Positions 26,471-34,756 of a stretch of 64,000 bases of DNA are shown one piece after another. How positions within the stretch are numbered: position 1 is the first letter of the stretch; each line of letters starts with the position of its first letter. The stretch is taken from assembly GCF_030815415.1 (NCBI RefSeq), contig NZ_JAUSWW010000001.1, positions 9,858,001 to 9,922,000 on the forward strand, written 5' to 3'. Under the pieces are notes generated by a model. The model was not told the DNA's origin, searched no databases, and saw only the letters and a list, made by a program, of their open reading frames with translations. This DNA comes from Streptomyces canus. GTDB lineage: Bacteria; Actinomycetota; Actinomycetes; Streptomycetales; Streptomycetaceae. The position numbers and the translations under genes are program-made.

Positions 26471-28570
26471 ATGTCCTGGCTCCAACACCCCCACAGCCGC
26501 CGGAGAGTCATGGCGGTCACCGCCGGCCTGACCGCGGGCGCCACACTGCCGATAATGGGCACGATGCGCGCGGCGGCGGCCACGACGGCCCAGCAGGAGC
26601 GGTTCACCAACCCGGTGATCTGGCAGGACTTCGCCGACCTCGAGGTCATCCGCGTCGGCGACACGTACTACTACACCGGATCGACCATGCACTTCTCGCC
26701 GGGCGCGCCCGTCCTGCGCTCCTACGACCTGGTCAACTGGGAGTTCATCGGCCACTCGGTGCCGGTCCTCGATTTCGGCGACGCGTACGACCTCAACGGC
26801 GGACGGGCGTACGTCCAGGGCATCTACGCGTCCTCGATGCGCTACCGCCCCAGAGACAAGACCTTCTACTGGCTGGGCCAGATCGGTTGGCAGCGGTCGT
26901 ACGTATACAGCGCCACCGCCGCGGCGGGCCCCTGGACCCGGCACGCCGAGATCGGCAGCATTTACTACGACGCGGGGCTGCTCTTCGACGACGACGGCAC
27001 CCCGTATGTGGCGTACGGCGCCAACGAGATCCGCGTGGCGCAGCTCTCCCCGGACATGCGCACCGAGGTCAGGTCCGAGCACGTCCTCACCAAGCCCGAC
27101 GCGTTGCACCTGATGGAGGGCTCCCGCTTCTACAAGTTCAACGGGAACTACTACATCTTCGTCACCCGCCCGCCCAACGGCCAGTACATCTGGAAGTCCA
27201 CCTCAGGCCCCTTCGGCCCGTACGAGATGCGGGAGGTGCTGCTGGACCTGCCCGGCCCGATCCCCCGCGGCGGTATACCGCACCAGGGCTCGCTGGTCGA
27301 CACCCCGAACGGCGACTGGTACTACATGGGCTTCATCGACGCCTACCCCGGCGGCCGCGTTCCCGCCCTGGCCCCGGTCACCTGGAACGCTGAGGGGTGG
27401 CCCAAGCTCCAGACCGTCGACGGCGCGTGGGGGGAGACATACCCCTACCCGGTCACCCCGCACCCGCTCCCGCCGATGACCGGCGCCGATACCTTCGAGG
27501 GGACGGCGCTGGCGCCGCACTGGGAGTGGAACCACAACCCCGACACCGCCGCGTTCACCGTCAACAACGGGCTCACCCTCAGGACCGCCACCGTCACCGA
27601 CGACCTCTACAGCGCCCGTAACACCCTCACCCGCCGCATCCAGGGCCCCGCCTCCACCGCGACCGTCGTGCTCGACTACTCCGGGATGGCGGACGGCGAC
27701 CGGGCCGGGCTGGCGATGCTGCGCGACTCCTCCGCCTGGATCGGCGTCACGCGGCAGAACGGCGTCAGCAGGCTGGTGATGTTCGACGGCCTGACCATGG
27801 ACGCCAGTTGGAACACCAGCAGCACCGGCACCGAGCAGGCCCGCGCCGACCTCCCCGCGTCCGGCAGCCGCGTCTGGCTGCGTGCCGCCGCCGACATCAG
27901 CCCGGGGCCGGGCCGCCAGGCGACGTTCTCCTACAGCACCGACGGCACCACCTTCACCCGGCTCGGCCCGGCCTTCACCATGAACGAGAGACCTCATTTC
28001 TTCATGGGCTACCGCTTCGCCGTCTTCAACCACGCCACCAGGGCCCTCGGCGGCAAAGTGCGGGTGGAACGCTTCGACTTGCGCGCGTGCGGGCCGGCGG
28101 CGCAACCGGGCACTGTGGAAACGAACGCCTGGTACGTCATAGTCAACCGCAACAGCGGCAAGGCACTGGACGTGGCGGGCGTGAGCTCCGAGGACGGCGC
28201 CGCGCTCACGCAGTGGGCCCGGACCAACGGGACCAACCAGCAGTTCCAGTTCGTGGACTCCGGTGACGGCTACTACCGGTTGAAGGCGAGGCACTCCGGC
28301 AAGCTGCTGGACGTCTCCGGCTGGTCGACGGCCGACAACGCCGCCATCCACCAGTGGAGCGACCACGGTGGCGCGAACCAGCAGTTCCGGTTGGCGGACT
28401 CACCGGACGGATACTTCCGGTTGATCAACCGCAACAGCGGGAAGGCCGTCGAGGTACCGGGCTTCTCCTCCGAGGACGGGACCGGCATCATCCAGTACTC
28501 GGACTGGGGCGGCGTGAACCAGCAGTGGAAGCTCGTCCGCGTCGGCTTCACGGGCTTGAGCTCCTGCTGA
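26471..28570 (+). CDS. GH43 beta-xylosidase/arabinofuranosidase with C-terminal CBM13
   Basis: 699-residue secreted enzyme. N-terminus has a Tat-like signal (HSRRRVMAVTAGLTAGATL). The GH43 five-bladed propeller covers about 45-335: base Asp56 in DFADLEV, the pKa-setting Asp in SIYYDAGLLFDDDG, acid Glu in LMEGSRFYKF. A beta-sandwich module at about 340-540 (FEGTALAPHWEWNHNP) is the usual GH43 accessory domain. A ricin-type trefoil at 555-690 carries NQQF, NQQF and NQQW repeats. RBS GAGGAAGC precedes the ATG. It would remove xylose or arabinose units from xylan oligomers. Third CBM13 enzyme in a row; an 18-bp hairpin follows. Confidence 0.92.
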   Translation: MSWLQHPHSRRRVMAVTAGLTAGATLPIMGTMRAAAATTAQQERFTNPVIWQDFADLEVIRVGDTYYYTGSTMHFSPGAPVLRSYDLVNWEFIGHSVPVLDFGDAYDLNGGRAYVQGIYASSMRYRPRDKTFYWLGQIGWQRSYVYSATAAAGPWTRHAEIGSIYYDAGLLFDDDGTPYVAYGANEIRVAQLSPDMRTEVRSEHVLTKPDALHLMEGSRFYKFNGNYYIFVTRPPNGQYIWKSTSGPFGPYEMREVLLDLPGPIPRGGIPHQGSLVDTPNGDWYYMGFIDAYPGGRVPALAPVTWNAEGWPKLQTVDGAWGETYPYPVTPHPLPPMTGADTFEGTALAPHWEWNHNPDTAAFTVNNGLTLRTATVTDDLYSARNTLTRRIQGPASTATVVLDYSGMADGDRAGLAMLRDSSAWIGVTRQNGVSRLVMFDGLTMDASWNTSSTGTEQARADLPASGSRVWLRAAADISPGPGRQATFSYSTDGTTFTRLGPAFTMNERPHFFMGYRFAVFNHATRALGGKVRVERFDLRACGPAAQPGTVETNAWYVIVNRNSGKALDVAGVSSEDGAALTQWARTNGTNQQFQFVDSGDGYYRLKARHSGKLLDVSGWSTADNAAIHQWSDHGGANQQFRLADSPDGYFRLINRNSGKAVEVPGFSSEDGTGIIQYSDWGGVNQQWKLVRVGFTGLSSC

Positions 28571-28593
28571 CACCGGTATCCGGTTCAAGCCCA

Positions 28594-28632
28594 CCGGAAC
28601 TCCCCTTGCCCGCTGGGCAAGGGGAGTTCCGG
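28594..28632 (+). terminator. Strong terminator after the GH43 gene
   Basis: An 18-bp perfect stem (CCGGAACTCCCCTTGCCC and its complement) with a 3-base loop, starting 23 bases after the stop. The most stable hairpin noticed in the window; it should end the GH62-esterase-GH43 transcription unit. Confidence 0.9.
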
Positions 28633-29011
28633 TCTGCGCGCGCCCGAGGTCGCACAGCCGACAGCGAGGTCCGAAAGGAGTGCTTTCTGGTGACCGACAG
28701 AGCGACAGAAAGGCACCTAGCCAGTCTGCGCGCGAGTCGCCACCGCTCAAAGCGGCACCAGATCATCCTCATAGTCCTTCCGGACTTGAGGGTTGCGTTT
28801 CCGCTGGTGGAGCGTAGGGCGGGAGGTGAACCGTTCCGGGTTCGATAGAGATCTCAGATGTTGGCTGTGACCTGGAGATTCGTGGTTGCTCGGTAGAAGT
28901 TGGCTTCGTGGTTGATTCCTGACCGCCGACGCCGGCTCGGAGGCCGACGGCCCGGCGCGCACGCCACGGGTGGGTGGCGTTGCTGCCGGGCCGTCAGTCA
29001 CTCTCGCGTTC
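28633..29011. other. Spacer between GH43 and the LAXTG-anchored hydrolase
   Basis: Minus-strand bases 28857-28925 read INHEANFYRATTNLQVTANI and stop, which looks like the tail end of an unidentified protein. The rest holds no gene I can support. Confidence 0.35.
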
Positions 29012-30799
29012 TCACTTCCCGTGCAAACCCCTGCGGCGACGTCCGCGAAGCACCAGCACGCCGCCGGCAGCGATGACCAGCAGGCCACCGAGGGCGCTGT
29101 ACGTGACAACAGCGTTGCTCGCCCCGGTGGAAGCCAGGTCGCCGGACGTGCTGCTCGGGGTCGCCTGGCTGACGAGTGCGCCGACCTCCCCCTGCGCACG
29201 GGTGCCGGTAGTGCCGGGGGCGGAGACAACCGGCGTGACGGCGGTCGGTGTGGGGGCGGGCGACGGCTTGTCAGCACTGACGGTCCCCGACGCGGGCTTC
29301 AGCTGAAGAGTCGTGATCGAGTACGGCGGCAGCTTCTGTGCGCCCGCCGTGCCCCGCTTCGCCGTCGTCAAGGCAGTGTCTCCCTTGGCATACGAAACGG
29401 TCGTGACCGCCCCTGCGGCCGGGGTGAATCCGGCGTACGAGAGCGACACCTGCGCCGCGTCCTTCGGGCTCTTGTTGATCAGCATGACGTTCAGACCGCC
29501 CTTGCTGCTCCGCACCGCGTGCACGGCGACCGACGAGTTACGCGAGGACGACTTGACCATGGTGTCGCCAGGCTTCGCCAATGCGGTCAGCGAACGGATG
29601 CCCCAGTAGGTGGGGAAGGGCGTGTCGCGCCGCGGCTCGCACTTCCCCCCGGCGCAGGTTCCGGCGGAGAGAATGCCCCCGTCCCGGTAGTCGGTCTCGC
29701 CGTGGACGGTGGTGGGCGCTTCGCCAGAGCCGTTGTGCAGGTTCCACCAGTCCACGTGGGTGGCACCCTGCTCGAACCAGGTCATGTAGGTGTCCGGCGC
29801 AAACAGGGCCGCGGCCTGGCTGGTCAAGGCGGGCGAGCCGACGGCGTCGGTCTCAGTGACCGCGATCTCCACCGAAGCAGCGCGCGAGCCCGCGTACTTG
29901 GCGATCAGCGAGCGCAGCGAGGACCTGACACCGGCGATCCGGGAGGGGGTGTTCAGCAGGTCGGCCGTGGTGGTGCCGCCCGGATACCAGTGGACGATGA
30001 CGAAGTCGATCGAGCGTCCCGCGATGGAGAGCACCGTGTTGTTCCAGTCGGCGGTGTCACCGGCAGCCTTCTCCGCATCCGGCCAGAAGCCGGGAGTGGT
30101 GAGCACCGCTCCGATCTTCACCTTCGGATCCACGGCCTTCATCGCCTTCGAGTAGGCGACGAGGTTCTTCCCGTACTCCTTCGGGCTCTTGTCGGCGTGG
30201 TTGTCAGTTTCCCAGCCCTTGCCGTCGCCGTAGTGCCCGTTACCGTAGACCTCGTTGCCGATCTCCCAGTACTTCACGCCGTAACCTTTGTCGACGTTGG
30301 CGTACTTGACCCAGTCGGCGGCCTCTTTGGGGGTGCCGGAACCGTAGTTCGCGGTCAGGATCGGCTGGGCGCCGACCTTCTTCGCGGTGGCCATGAAGTG
30401 GTCGAAGTCGGTGTTGGAGGGGATCCAGCCGCTGCCGTCGCCGTAGGTGTGGGTCTTCCAGTGGTAGTCGTCCGCGCCGGAGCCGCCGGGATAGCGCAGC
30501 TGCCGAACTCCCGCGCCCTTCATCAGCGATGTCACCTTGGGGTCCCCCATGTGCTCGTCGCCGTAGCCCGTGTTGAGGCCGAAACCACTGCTGGGCACCG
30601 TGCCCAAGGAGGTACCGGCATCCACACGGATGCCGATGGTCGCCGCGGCGCCCGCGCTGGGCGCCAAGGCGCCGACACCGGCCGAGACGGCGAGCACCGC
30701 CACCGCCCCCGCGACAAAGCGGAGGCGCATCCGGCTACGGCGGGGCGTGCGACCCCGAGGCATCGGCTGCTCGGCGGATCTCGGGTCTTCTGATGACAC
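29012..30799 (-). CDS. LAXTG cell-wall-anchored clan GH-A glycoside hydrolase
   Basis: 595 residues from a GTG at 30799 (GGAG 6 bases upstream). Basic RTPRRSRMRLR then a signal peptide (FVAGAVAVLAVSAGVGAL...AGA). A TIM-barrel hydrolase spans about 55-420 with the clan GH-A acid/base motif WEIGNE (Glu183) and a likely nucleophile Glu316 in IAVTET. An Ig-like beta domain reaches about 520, then a Thr/Pro/Ala linker, LASTG at 555-559, a TM helix and RGRRRR. LAXTG is the signal used by class E sortases, so the enzyme should be linked to peptidoglycan. The fold resembles arabinofuranosidase families GH39/GH51; substrate not certain. No sortase gene is in the window. Confidence 0.85.
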   Translation of the reverse strand: MSSEDPRSAEQPMPRGRTPRRSRMRLRFVAGAVAVLAVSAGVGALAPSAGAAATIGIRVDAGTSLGTVPSSGFGLNTGYGDEHMGDPKVTSLMKGAGVRQLRYPGGSGADDYHWKTHTYGDGSGWIPSNTDFDHFMATAKKVGAQPILTANYGSGTPKEAADWVKYANVDKGYGVKYWEIGNEVYGNGHYGDGKGWETDNHADKSPKEYGKNLVAYSKAMKAVDPKVKIGAVLTTPGFWPDAEKAAGDTADWNNTVLSIAGRSIDFVIVHWYPGGTTTADLLNTPSRIAGVRSSLRSLIAKYAGSRAASVEIAVTETDAVGSPALTSQAAALFAPDTYMTWFEQGATHVDWWNLHNGSGEAPTTVHGETDYRDGGILSAGTCAGGKCEPRRDTPFPTYWGIRSLTALAKPGDTMVKSSSRNSSVAVHAVRSSKGGLNVMLINKSPKDAAQVSLSYAGFTPAAGAVTTVSYAKGDTALTTAKRGTAGAQKLPPYSITTLQLKPASGTVSADKPSPAPTPTAVTPVVSAPGTTGTRAQGEVGALVSQATPSSTSGDLASTGASNAVVTYSALGGLLVIAAGGVLVLRGRRRRGLHGK

Positions 30800-31107
30800 G
30801 TAATGCTCCGATCGGGTGGTGACACAGAGGGCGTAGCGCCGCTGACCACGGCTCGCCCTCGTCGGTACACGCCTAAGTGGCCACGCAGAGCGGAAAGGTT
30901 GCCATCTCAATTACTTTTTTCGCCGAGACGCGGTCGCACCGTGTCACAGGACCCGGCGAGAGGTCGTTTTGAGGGCATTTGGCGGGCGGCGGCAGGCGCT
31001 TGGGCCTCGCGGACCTTCATCGGCAACAAATCCCACCACGCTGTACGAGACAGCGCTACGCGATACTCGTCCTGTGGACTGGTTCGAGCAGGCCCGGGCG
31101 GCGGAAC

Positions 31108-31496
31108 AGGCTCCGGGACTGGGATGCGGCCATCGCGTTGGTAAGCGCCCACGCCGAGTACTACTCCACCGATCACTACACGCACGACAACCATCTGTGG
31201 CACATGGATTTGCTCGCCCGTGCGGAGCGGTTCTCCGAACTTACGGAACTCGCTCTCACGGATGTCCATGCACGTCGGAGACTCAACAGATCGCTTCGCG
31301 ATCAGGGGATGGAGGCGGTTCTGCGCAGCCGCGCCAAACACGGTGACCGTGACGCTCTGTACGTCCTTGTTCGGCTGCTGTGCGAGAAAAATCGGGCCAG
31401 GAGGCCCATCGAGCGGTCCAGGACTTCGGCCCGGAGGATCAGTACGCACACCAGATCGTGGCCCGCTTTCGATCGCCATCAAGCGGTGCGCAGTAA
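31108..31496 (+). pseudogene. Remnant of a repeat-rich hypothetical protein, frameshifted at an A-run
   Basis: Coding-like text RLRDWDAAIALVSAHAEYY, FSELTELALTDVHARRRLNRS and GDRDALYVLVRLLCE resembles helical-repeat proteins common in Streptomyces. At the AAAAA run near 31388-31392 one base is missing, and the continuation QEAHRAVQDFGPEDQYAHQIV, ending in TAA at 31494, is in the next frame. There is no start for the 5' part. Confidence 0.5.
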
Positions 31497-31805
31497 CGCT
31501 CGACACCTGCCTCATCTGACCAGTCAGGAGACGGTTCGTGGAGTGGTCGTTCGCGGGTGAGGCAGAGTCAGGACTGTTGATCGCGGTGCTGGGTCGGTGC
31601 CGACGCGGACGCCGTACTGGTCCAGGCGGCGCTCCTGGACGCCGTACGACGCCGTGCTACCGGCTGACCGCACTGGCCGCCCGATCAGCGGCACAGGCTG
31701 CGCTCGGAGGTCGTCACCAGGAGGTCGGCGACCTCGTCGACGGGGGCACCGCGGCCCGTGTGCAGCAGGTCGAAGCTGTCGAAGCCGGTCAGCGGCCAGA
31801 GCACG

Positions 31806-32652
31806 TCGCTCGCTCAGTCCGTGGCTGTGTTGGCGCGGGCCCAGCAGGATGCGACATGGAACCGACGGCAGCTGACCAACCAGCTCAGGTCCCTGCTGCG
31901 GTGCTACTACCCGGCGGCCTTGGAGGCTGTCGCGGGCTGGCAGAACGGACTGTGCCGGCCGGAGACCCGCGCGATCCTGGTGGTGGCGCCCGCCCCGGGC
32001 AAGGCGGCCGGCACCAACCGGAAGAGGCTGTGCACAGCCTCGGCCGGCACCAACCGGAAGAGGCTGTGCACAGCCCTGAAGCGAGCGGGCCGGGTGAGAG
32101 GCATCGAGGCCGAGGCGGAACGCAGCCGCAGGCCCGTCACCCGAAGCTCGTCGAGGAGGCCCTGGGCCAGCAGATGCTCGGACTGCTGCGGCAGCTCGAC
32201 GCGGCCTGCCACACGGTCGACGAACTCGCTGAAGCGACCGAGAAGGCGTTCCGCGAACACCCCGACTCCGAGGTGATGTTGAGCTTTGCGGGCCTGGGCG
32301 CCCAACTCGGCGCCCGCATCCTCGCCGAGATCGGCGACGACCGGTCGCGATTCGACAACGCCCGTGGGCTGAAGGCGTACGCGGGCGCGGCCCCCATCAC
32401 CAGGGCCTCCGGCAAGCACCACTACGTCGGCCGCAGACGGATCAAGAACAACCGCCTGCACGACGCGGGCTTTCTCTGGGCCTTCTCCGCCTTGACCGCC
32501 TCCGGCGGCGCGAATGCCCACTACCGGCGCCGCCGGGCCCGCGGTGACTTCCATCCGGCCGCTCTCCGGAACCTGTTCCATCGGATGCTCGGCCAGCTCT
32601 TTCACTGCCTCCAGACGCGGACTCTGTTCGATGAAAAGGCGGCGTTCCCGAT
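31806..32652 (+). pseudogene. IS110-family transposase, truncated and frameshifted
   Basis: Text typical of IS110 transposases: SVAVLARAQQDATW, NQLRSLLRCYYPAAL, then after a frameshift near 32100 the C-terminal domain EVMLSFAGLGAQLGARILAEIGDD, LKAYAGAAPITRASGKHH, and RIKNNRLHDAGF. The N-terminal DEDD catalytic region is missing. It contains an internal 36-bp tandem duplication (32005-32076). It lies directly upstream of a truncated LacI-type gene. Confidence 0.8.
32005..32076 (+). repeat. 36-bp tandem duplication inside the IS110 remnant
   Basis: Two 35-bp identical copies (32005-32039 and 32041-32075), period 36, encode AGTNRKRLCTA twice in frame. It looks like a replication-slippage duplication in dead transposase DNA. 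Confidence 0.8.
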
Positions 32653-32747
32653 GCCTGTCCTCGCTGCTGCTGGACAAGTAGATGCCGTGAGAGGTCCATG
32701 CTCGATGTCCCGTACGAGCTGGTTGAGCATGTCTGCTGTCTCATCCG

Positions 32748-32975
32748 GTGCTGCGGCCGGCCGGCCGCCAGGTGCCCGAGGATGTCGCGGTGATCGGCTT
32801 CGCCGACTTCCCGCTCGCCCGGCACACCGAGCCGTCGCTGACGACGGTCCGGCAGCCGCTGGAGGAGGTCGGGCGGACCATGGTGCGGCTGCTGATGGAG
32901 GAGATGGAACAGCCGGAGGTCGCCTGGCGCCATGTCATCCTGCGCACCCGGCTGGTGGTGCGCGACTCGGCCTGA
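32748..32975 (+). pseudogene. C-terminal fragment of a LacI-family repressor
   Basis: About 75 residues of the LacI/PBP1-like effector domain: QVPEDVAVIGFADFPLARHTEPSLTTVRQPLEE then GRTMVRLLMEE and a TGA at 32973. The DNA-binding head and most of the effector domain are gone, replaced by IS110 debris. It sits immediately before three CebR-type operators and the GH12 gene, so it may be the ruin of a local CebR-like cellulase repressor. Confidence 0.75.
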
Positions 32976-32995
32976 GGGCCGCGGACGAGCGCGGG

Positions 32996-33006
32996 CGAAA
33001 CTTTCG
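32996..33006. promoter_or_regulatory. CGAAACTTTCG palindrome
   Basis: An 11-bp palindrome with one central base, just upstream of and touching the first CebR-type box. GAAA/TTTC palindromes have been described upstream of Streptomyces xylanase and cellulase genes; from memory, not checked. Confidence 0.4.
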
Positions 33007-33018
33007 GGAGCGCTCCCA
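33005..33018. promoter_or_regulatory. CebR-type operator 1 (one mismatch)
   Basis: CGGGAGCGCTCCCA, one mismatch from the palindromic CebR box TGGGAGCGCTCCCA that represses cellulase and cello-oligosaccharide genes in Streptomyces until cellobiose or cellotriose binds. Located about 100 bp upstream of the likely promoter. Confidence 0.7.
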
Positions 33019-33102
33019 ACTCCCGGCGTCCATCGAAAGGTTGCGATGTGCCCGCCTGACCTGCGACGTCGAAATCCATTCGATGCATTCGCGCGCACAG
33101 GG

Positions 33103-33132
33103 TTGTCACGGACATGGGCGAACTCCTACAGT
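33103..33132 (+). promoter_or_regulatory. Candidate promoter of the GH12 gene
   Basis: TTGTCA (33103-33108), 18-bp spacer, TACAGT (33127-33132). CebR-type boxes 2 and 3 would lie just past the transcription start, where a bound repressor blocks RNA polymerase. Confidence 0.45.
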
Positions 33133-33151
33133 CCGAGCCGAACCGGTGGGG

Positions 33152-33165
33152 TGGGAGCGCTCCCA
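33152..33165. promoter_or_regulatory. CebR-type operator 2 (perfect)
   Basis: TGGGAGCGCTCCCA, a perfect match to the 14-bp CebR consensus, about 72 bp before the GH12 start codon. Confidence 0.85.
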
Positions 33166-33177
33166 TCAGTGGGGAGG

Positions 33178-33191
33178 TGGGAGCGCTCCCG
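33178..33191. promoter_or_regulatory. CebR-type operator 3 (one mismatch)
   Basis: TGGGAGCGCTCCCG, one mismatch, 26 bp centre-to-centre from operator 2. The pair could bind repressor cooperatively. Confidence 0.75.
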
Positions 33192-33236
33192 TGCCGGCTC
33201 CGGCACAGCCGAGCCACGTTCGAGAGAGGCACACGC

Positions 33237-34370
33237 ATGCGACCGTTACCGCACCGTCCCCGACCCGTGCGCGGCCTGTTCGCCGCGCTGCTCTCCGCTT
33301 TCCCCGCGCTCGCGGCTCTCCTCGTCGCCGCACCGCCGGCCCAGGCCGACACCACGATCTGCGAGCAGTACGGCTCGACCGTCATCCAGGGCCGCTACGT
33401 CGTGCAGAACAACCGCTGGGGCACCAGCGCCACCCAGTGCGTCACCGCCACCGACACCGGCTTCCGCCTCACCCAGGCCGACGGCTCGGTGCCCACCAAC
33501 GGCGCCCCGAAGTCGTACCCGTCGGTGTTCAACGGCTGCCACTACGCGAACTGTTCGCCGGGCACCAACCTTCCGGCGCAGCTCAGCACCATCTCCAGCG
33601 CGCCCAGCAGCATCTCCTACGGCTATGTCTCGGGCGCCGTGTACAACGCCTCGTACGACATCTGGCTGGACCCGACGCCCCGCACCGACGGCGTCAACCG
33701 CACCGAGATCATGATCTGGTTCAACCGGGTGGGCCCGATCCAGCCGATCGGCTCGCCGGTGGGCAACACCACTGTCGGCGGCCGCACCTTCGAGGTGTGG
33801 ACCGGCAGCAACGGCTCCAACGACGTGATCTCCTTCGTCGCTCCCTCGGCGATCAGCAGCTGGAGCTTCGATGTCATGGACTTCGTCGACCAGGCTGTGG
33901 CCCGGGGCCTGGCGCAGAACAGCTGGTACCTGACGAGCGTCCAGGCCGGGTTCGAGCCGTGGCAGAACGGCGCCGGACTCGCGGTGAACTCCTTCTCCTC
34001 CGCCGTCAACCTCGGTGGCGGCGGCGACCCGGGCGGCCCCGGTGGGCCGTCCACGGCCTGCCAGGTGACCTACGCGACCAACGTCTGGCAGGGCGGCTAC
34101 ACCGCCGACGTGACGGTCAAGAACACCGGTACCACCGCCCTGAACACCTGGCAGCTCGGCTACACCCTGCCCTCCGGACAGCGCGTCACCAGCTCATGGA
34201 ACGCCACCCTGTCCGGCTCCTCCGGCGCGGTGACGGCGAGTCCCGTGGCGCACAACGCGCAGATCGCCGCCGGCGGCAGCCAGACCTTCGGCTTCCAGGG
34301 CACCTACAGCGGCACCTTCGCCAAGCCCGGCGCCTTCACCCTGAACGGCACGGCCTGCACCAGCGCCTGA
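33237..34370 (+). CDS. Secreted GH12 endo-beta-1,4-glucanase with CBM2
   Basis: 377 residues. Signal peptide MRPLPHRPRPVRGLFAALLS...AQA (about 37). GH12 jelly-roll catalytic domain 38-262: CEQYGSTVIQGRYVVQNNRWG, nucleophile Glu157 (NRTEIMIWF), acid/base Glu240 (AGFEPWQNG). Short Gly/Pro linker, then CBM2 275-377 (CQVTYATNVWQGGYTADVTVKN, surface Trp residues, paired Cys at each end). ATG at 33237 preceded by GAGAGAGG. Cuts internal bonds of amorphous cellulose. Controlled by three CebR-type boxes upstream, so it should be induced by cello-oligosaccharides. Confidence 0.95.
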   Translation: MRPLPHRPRPVRGLFAALLSAFPALAALLVAAPPAQADTTICEQYGSTVIQGRYVVQNNRWGTSATQCVTATDTGFRLTQADGSVPTNGAPKSYPSVFNGCHYANCSPGTNLPAQLSTISSAPSSISYGYVSGAVYNASYDIWLDPTPRTDGVNRTEIMIWFNRVGPIQPIGSPVGNTTVGGRTFEVWTGSNGSNDVISFVAPSAISSWSFDVMDFVDQAVARGLAQNSWYLTSVQAGFEPWQNGAGLAVNSFSSAVNLGGGGDPGGPGGPSTACQVTYATNVWQGGYTADVTVKNTGTTALNTWQLGYTLPSGQRVTSSWNATLSGSSGAVTASPVAHNAQIAAGGSQTFGFQGTYSGTFAKPGAFTLNGTACTSA

Positions 34371-34374
34371 CCGA

Positions 34375-34395
34375 GGCCGGTGCGCCGCACCGGCC
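34375..34395 (+). terminator. Hairpin pair after the GH12 gene
   Basis: GGCCGGTG / CACCGGCC stem, 5-base loop, 4 bases after the stop, followed by TTCT. A second, larger inverted repeat (GGCCCGCCCC ... GGGGCGGGCC) lies at 34404-34440. Confidence 0.7.
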
Positions 34396-34490
34396 TTCTC
34401 CAGGGCCCGCCCCGCCTTCCCGCACCGACGGGGGCGGGCCCCGGCCCCCACGTCCGCCCCTCCGGCCCGCACCCGGAAAGGCCGCACCCC

Positions 34491-34756
34491 ATGAGCCCGA
34501 GCCGCACCGTGTCCGCACACCGCACGCCGACTTCACGCCCCAGCGTGCCCTTACGTTCCCGGACCCGCTGCCCCGCCCTCGTGCCCGCGCTGTGCGCCAC
34601 GACCCTCGCGCTGACCGGTCTTGCCGCCGCCCCGCCCGCCCAGGTCCCCACGGCCGCCGTCGCCCTGCCGTATCAGGACCCCTCCCTTCCGGTGCCCCAG
34701 CGGGTCACCGATCTGCTCTCCCGGATGACGCTCGACGACAAGCTCGGGCAGTTGAC
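34491..34756 (+). pseudogene. GH3 beta-glucosidase, only the first 88 codons
   Basis: The ATG at 34491 opens a long signal peptide (RTRCPALVPALCATTLALTGLAAAP) and the start of a GH3 catalytic domain (YQDPSLPVPQRVTDLLSRMTLDDKLGQLT). Homology stops at about 34756, where the right end of the tnpB-B element begins; the continuing frame to 34850 is element DNA. The rest of the beta-glucosidase is absent from the window, so the enzyme is lost. Originally it would have cleaved cellobiose released by GH12 and GH6. Confidence 0.8.

Noticed and set aside
28970..30793. 607-residue plus-strand frame opposite the LAXTG hydrolase
   Set aside because: Shadow of the real minus-strand gene; no motif, no ribosome-binding site.
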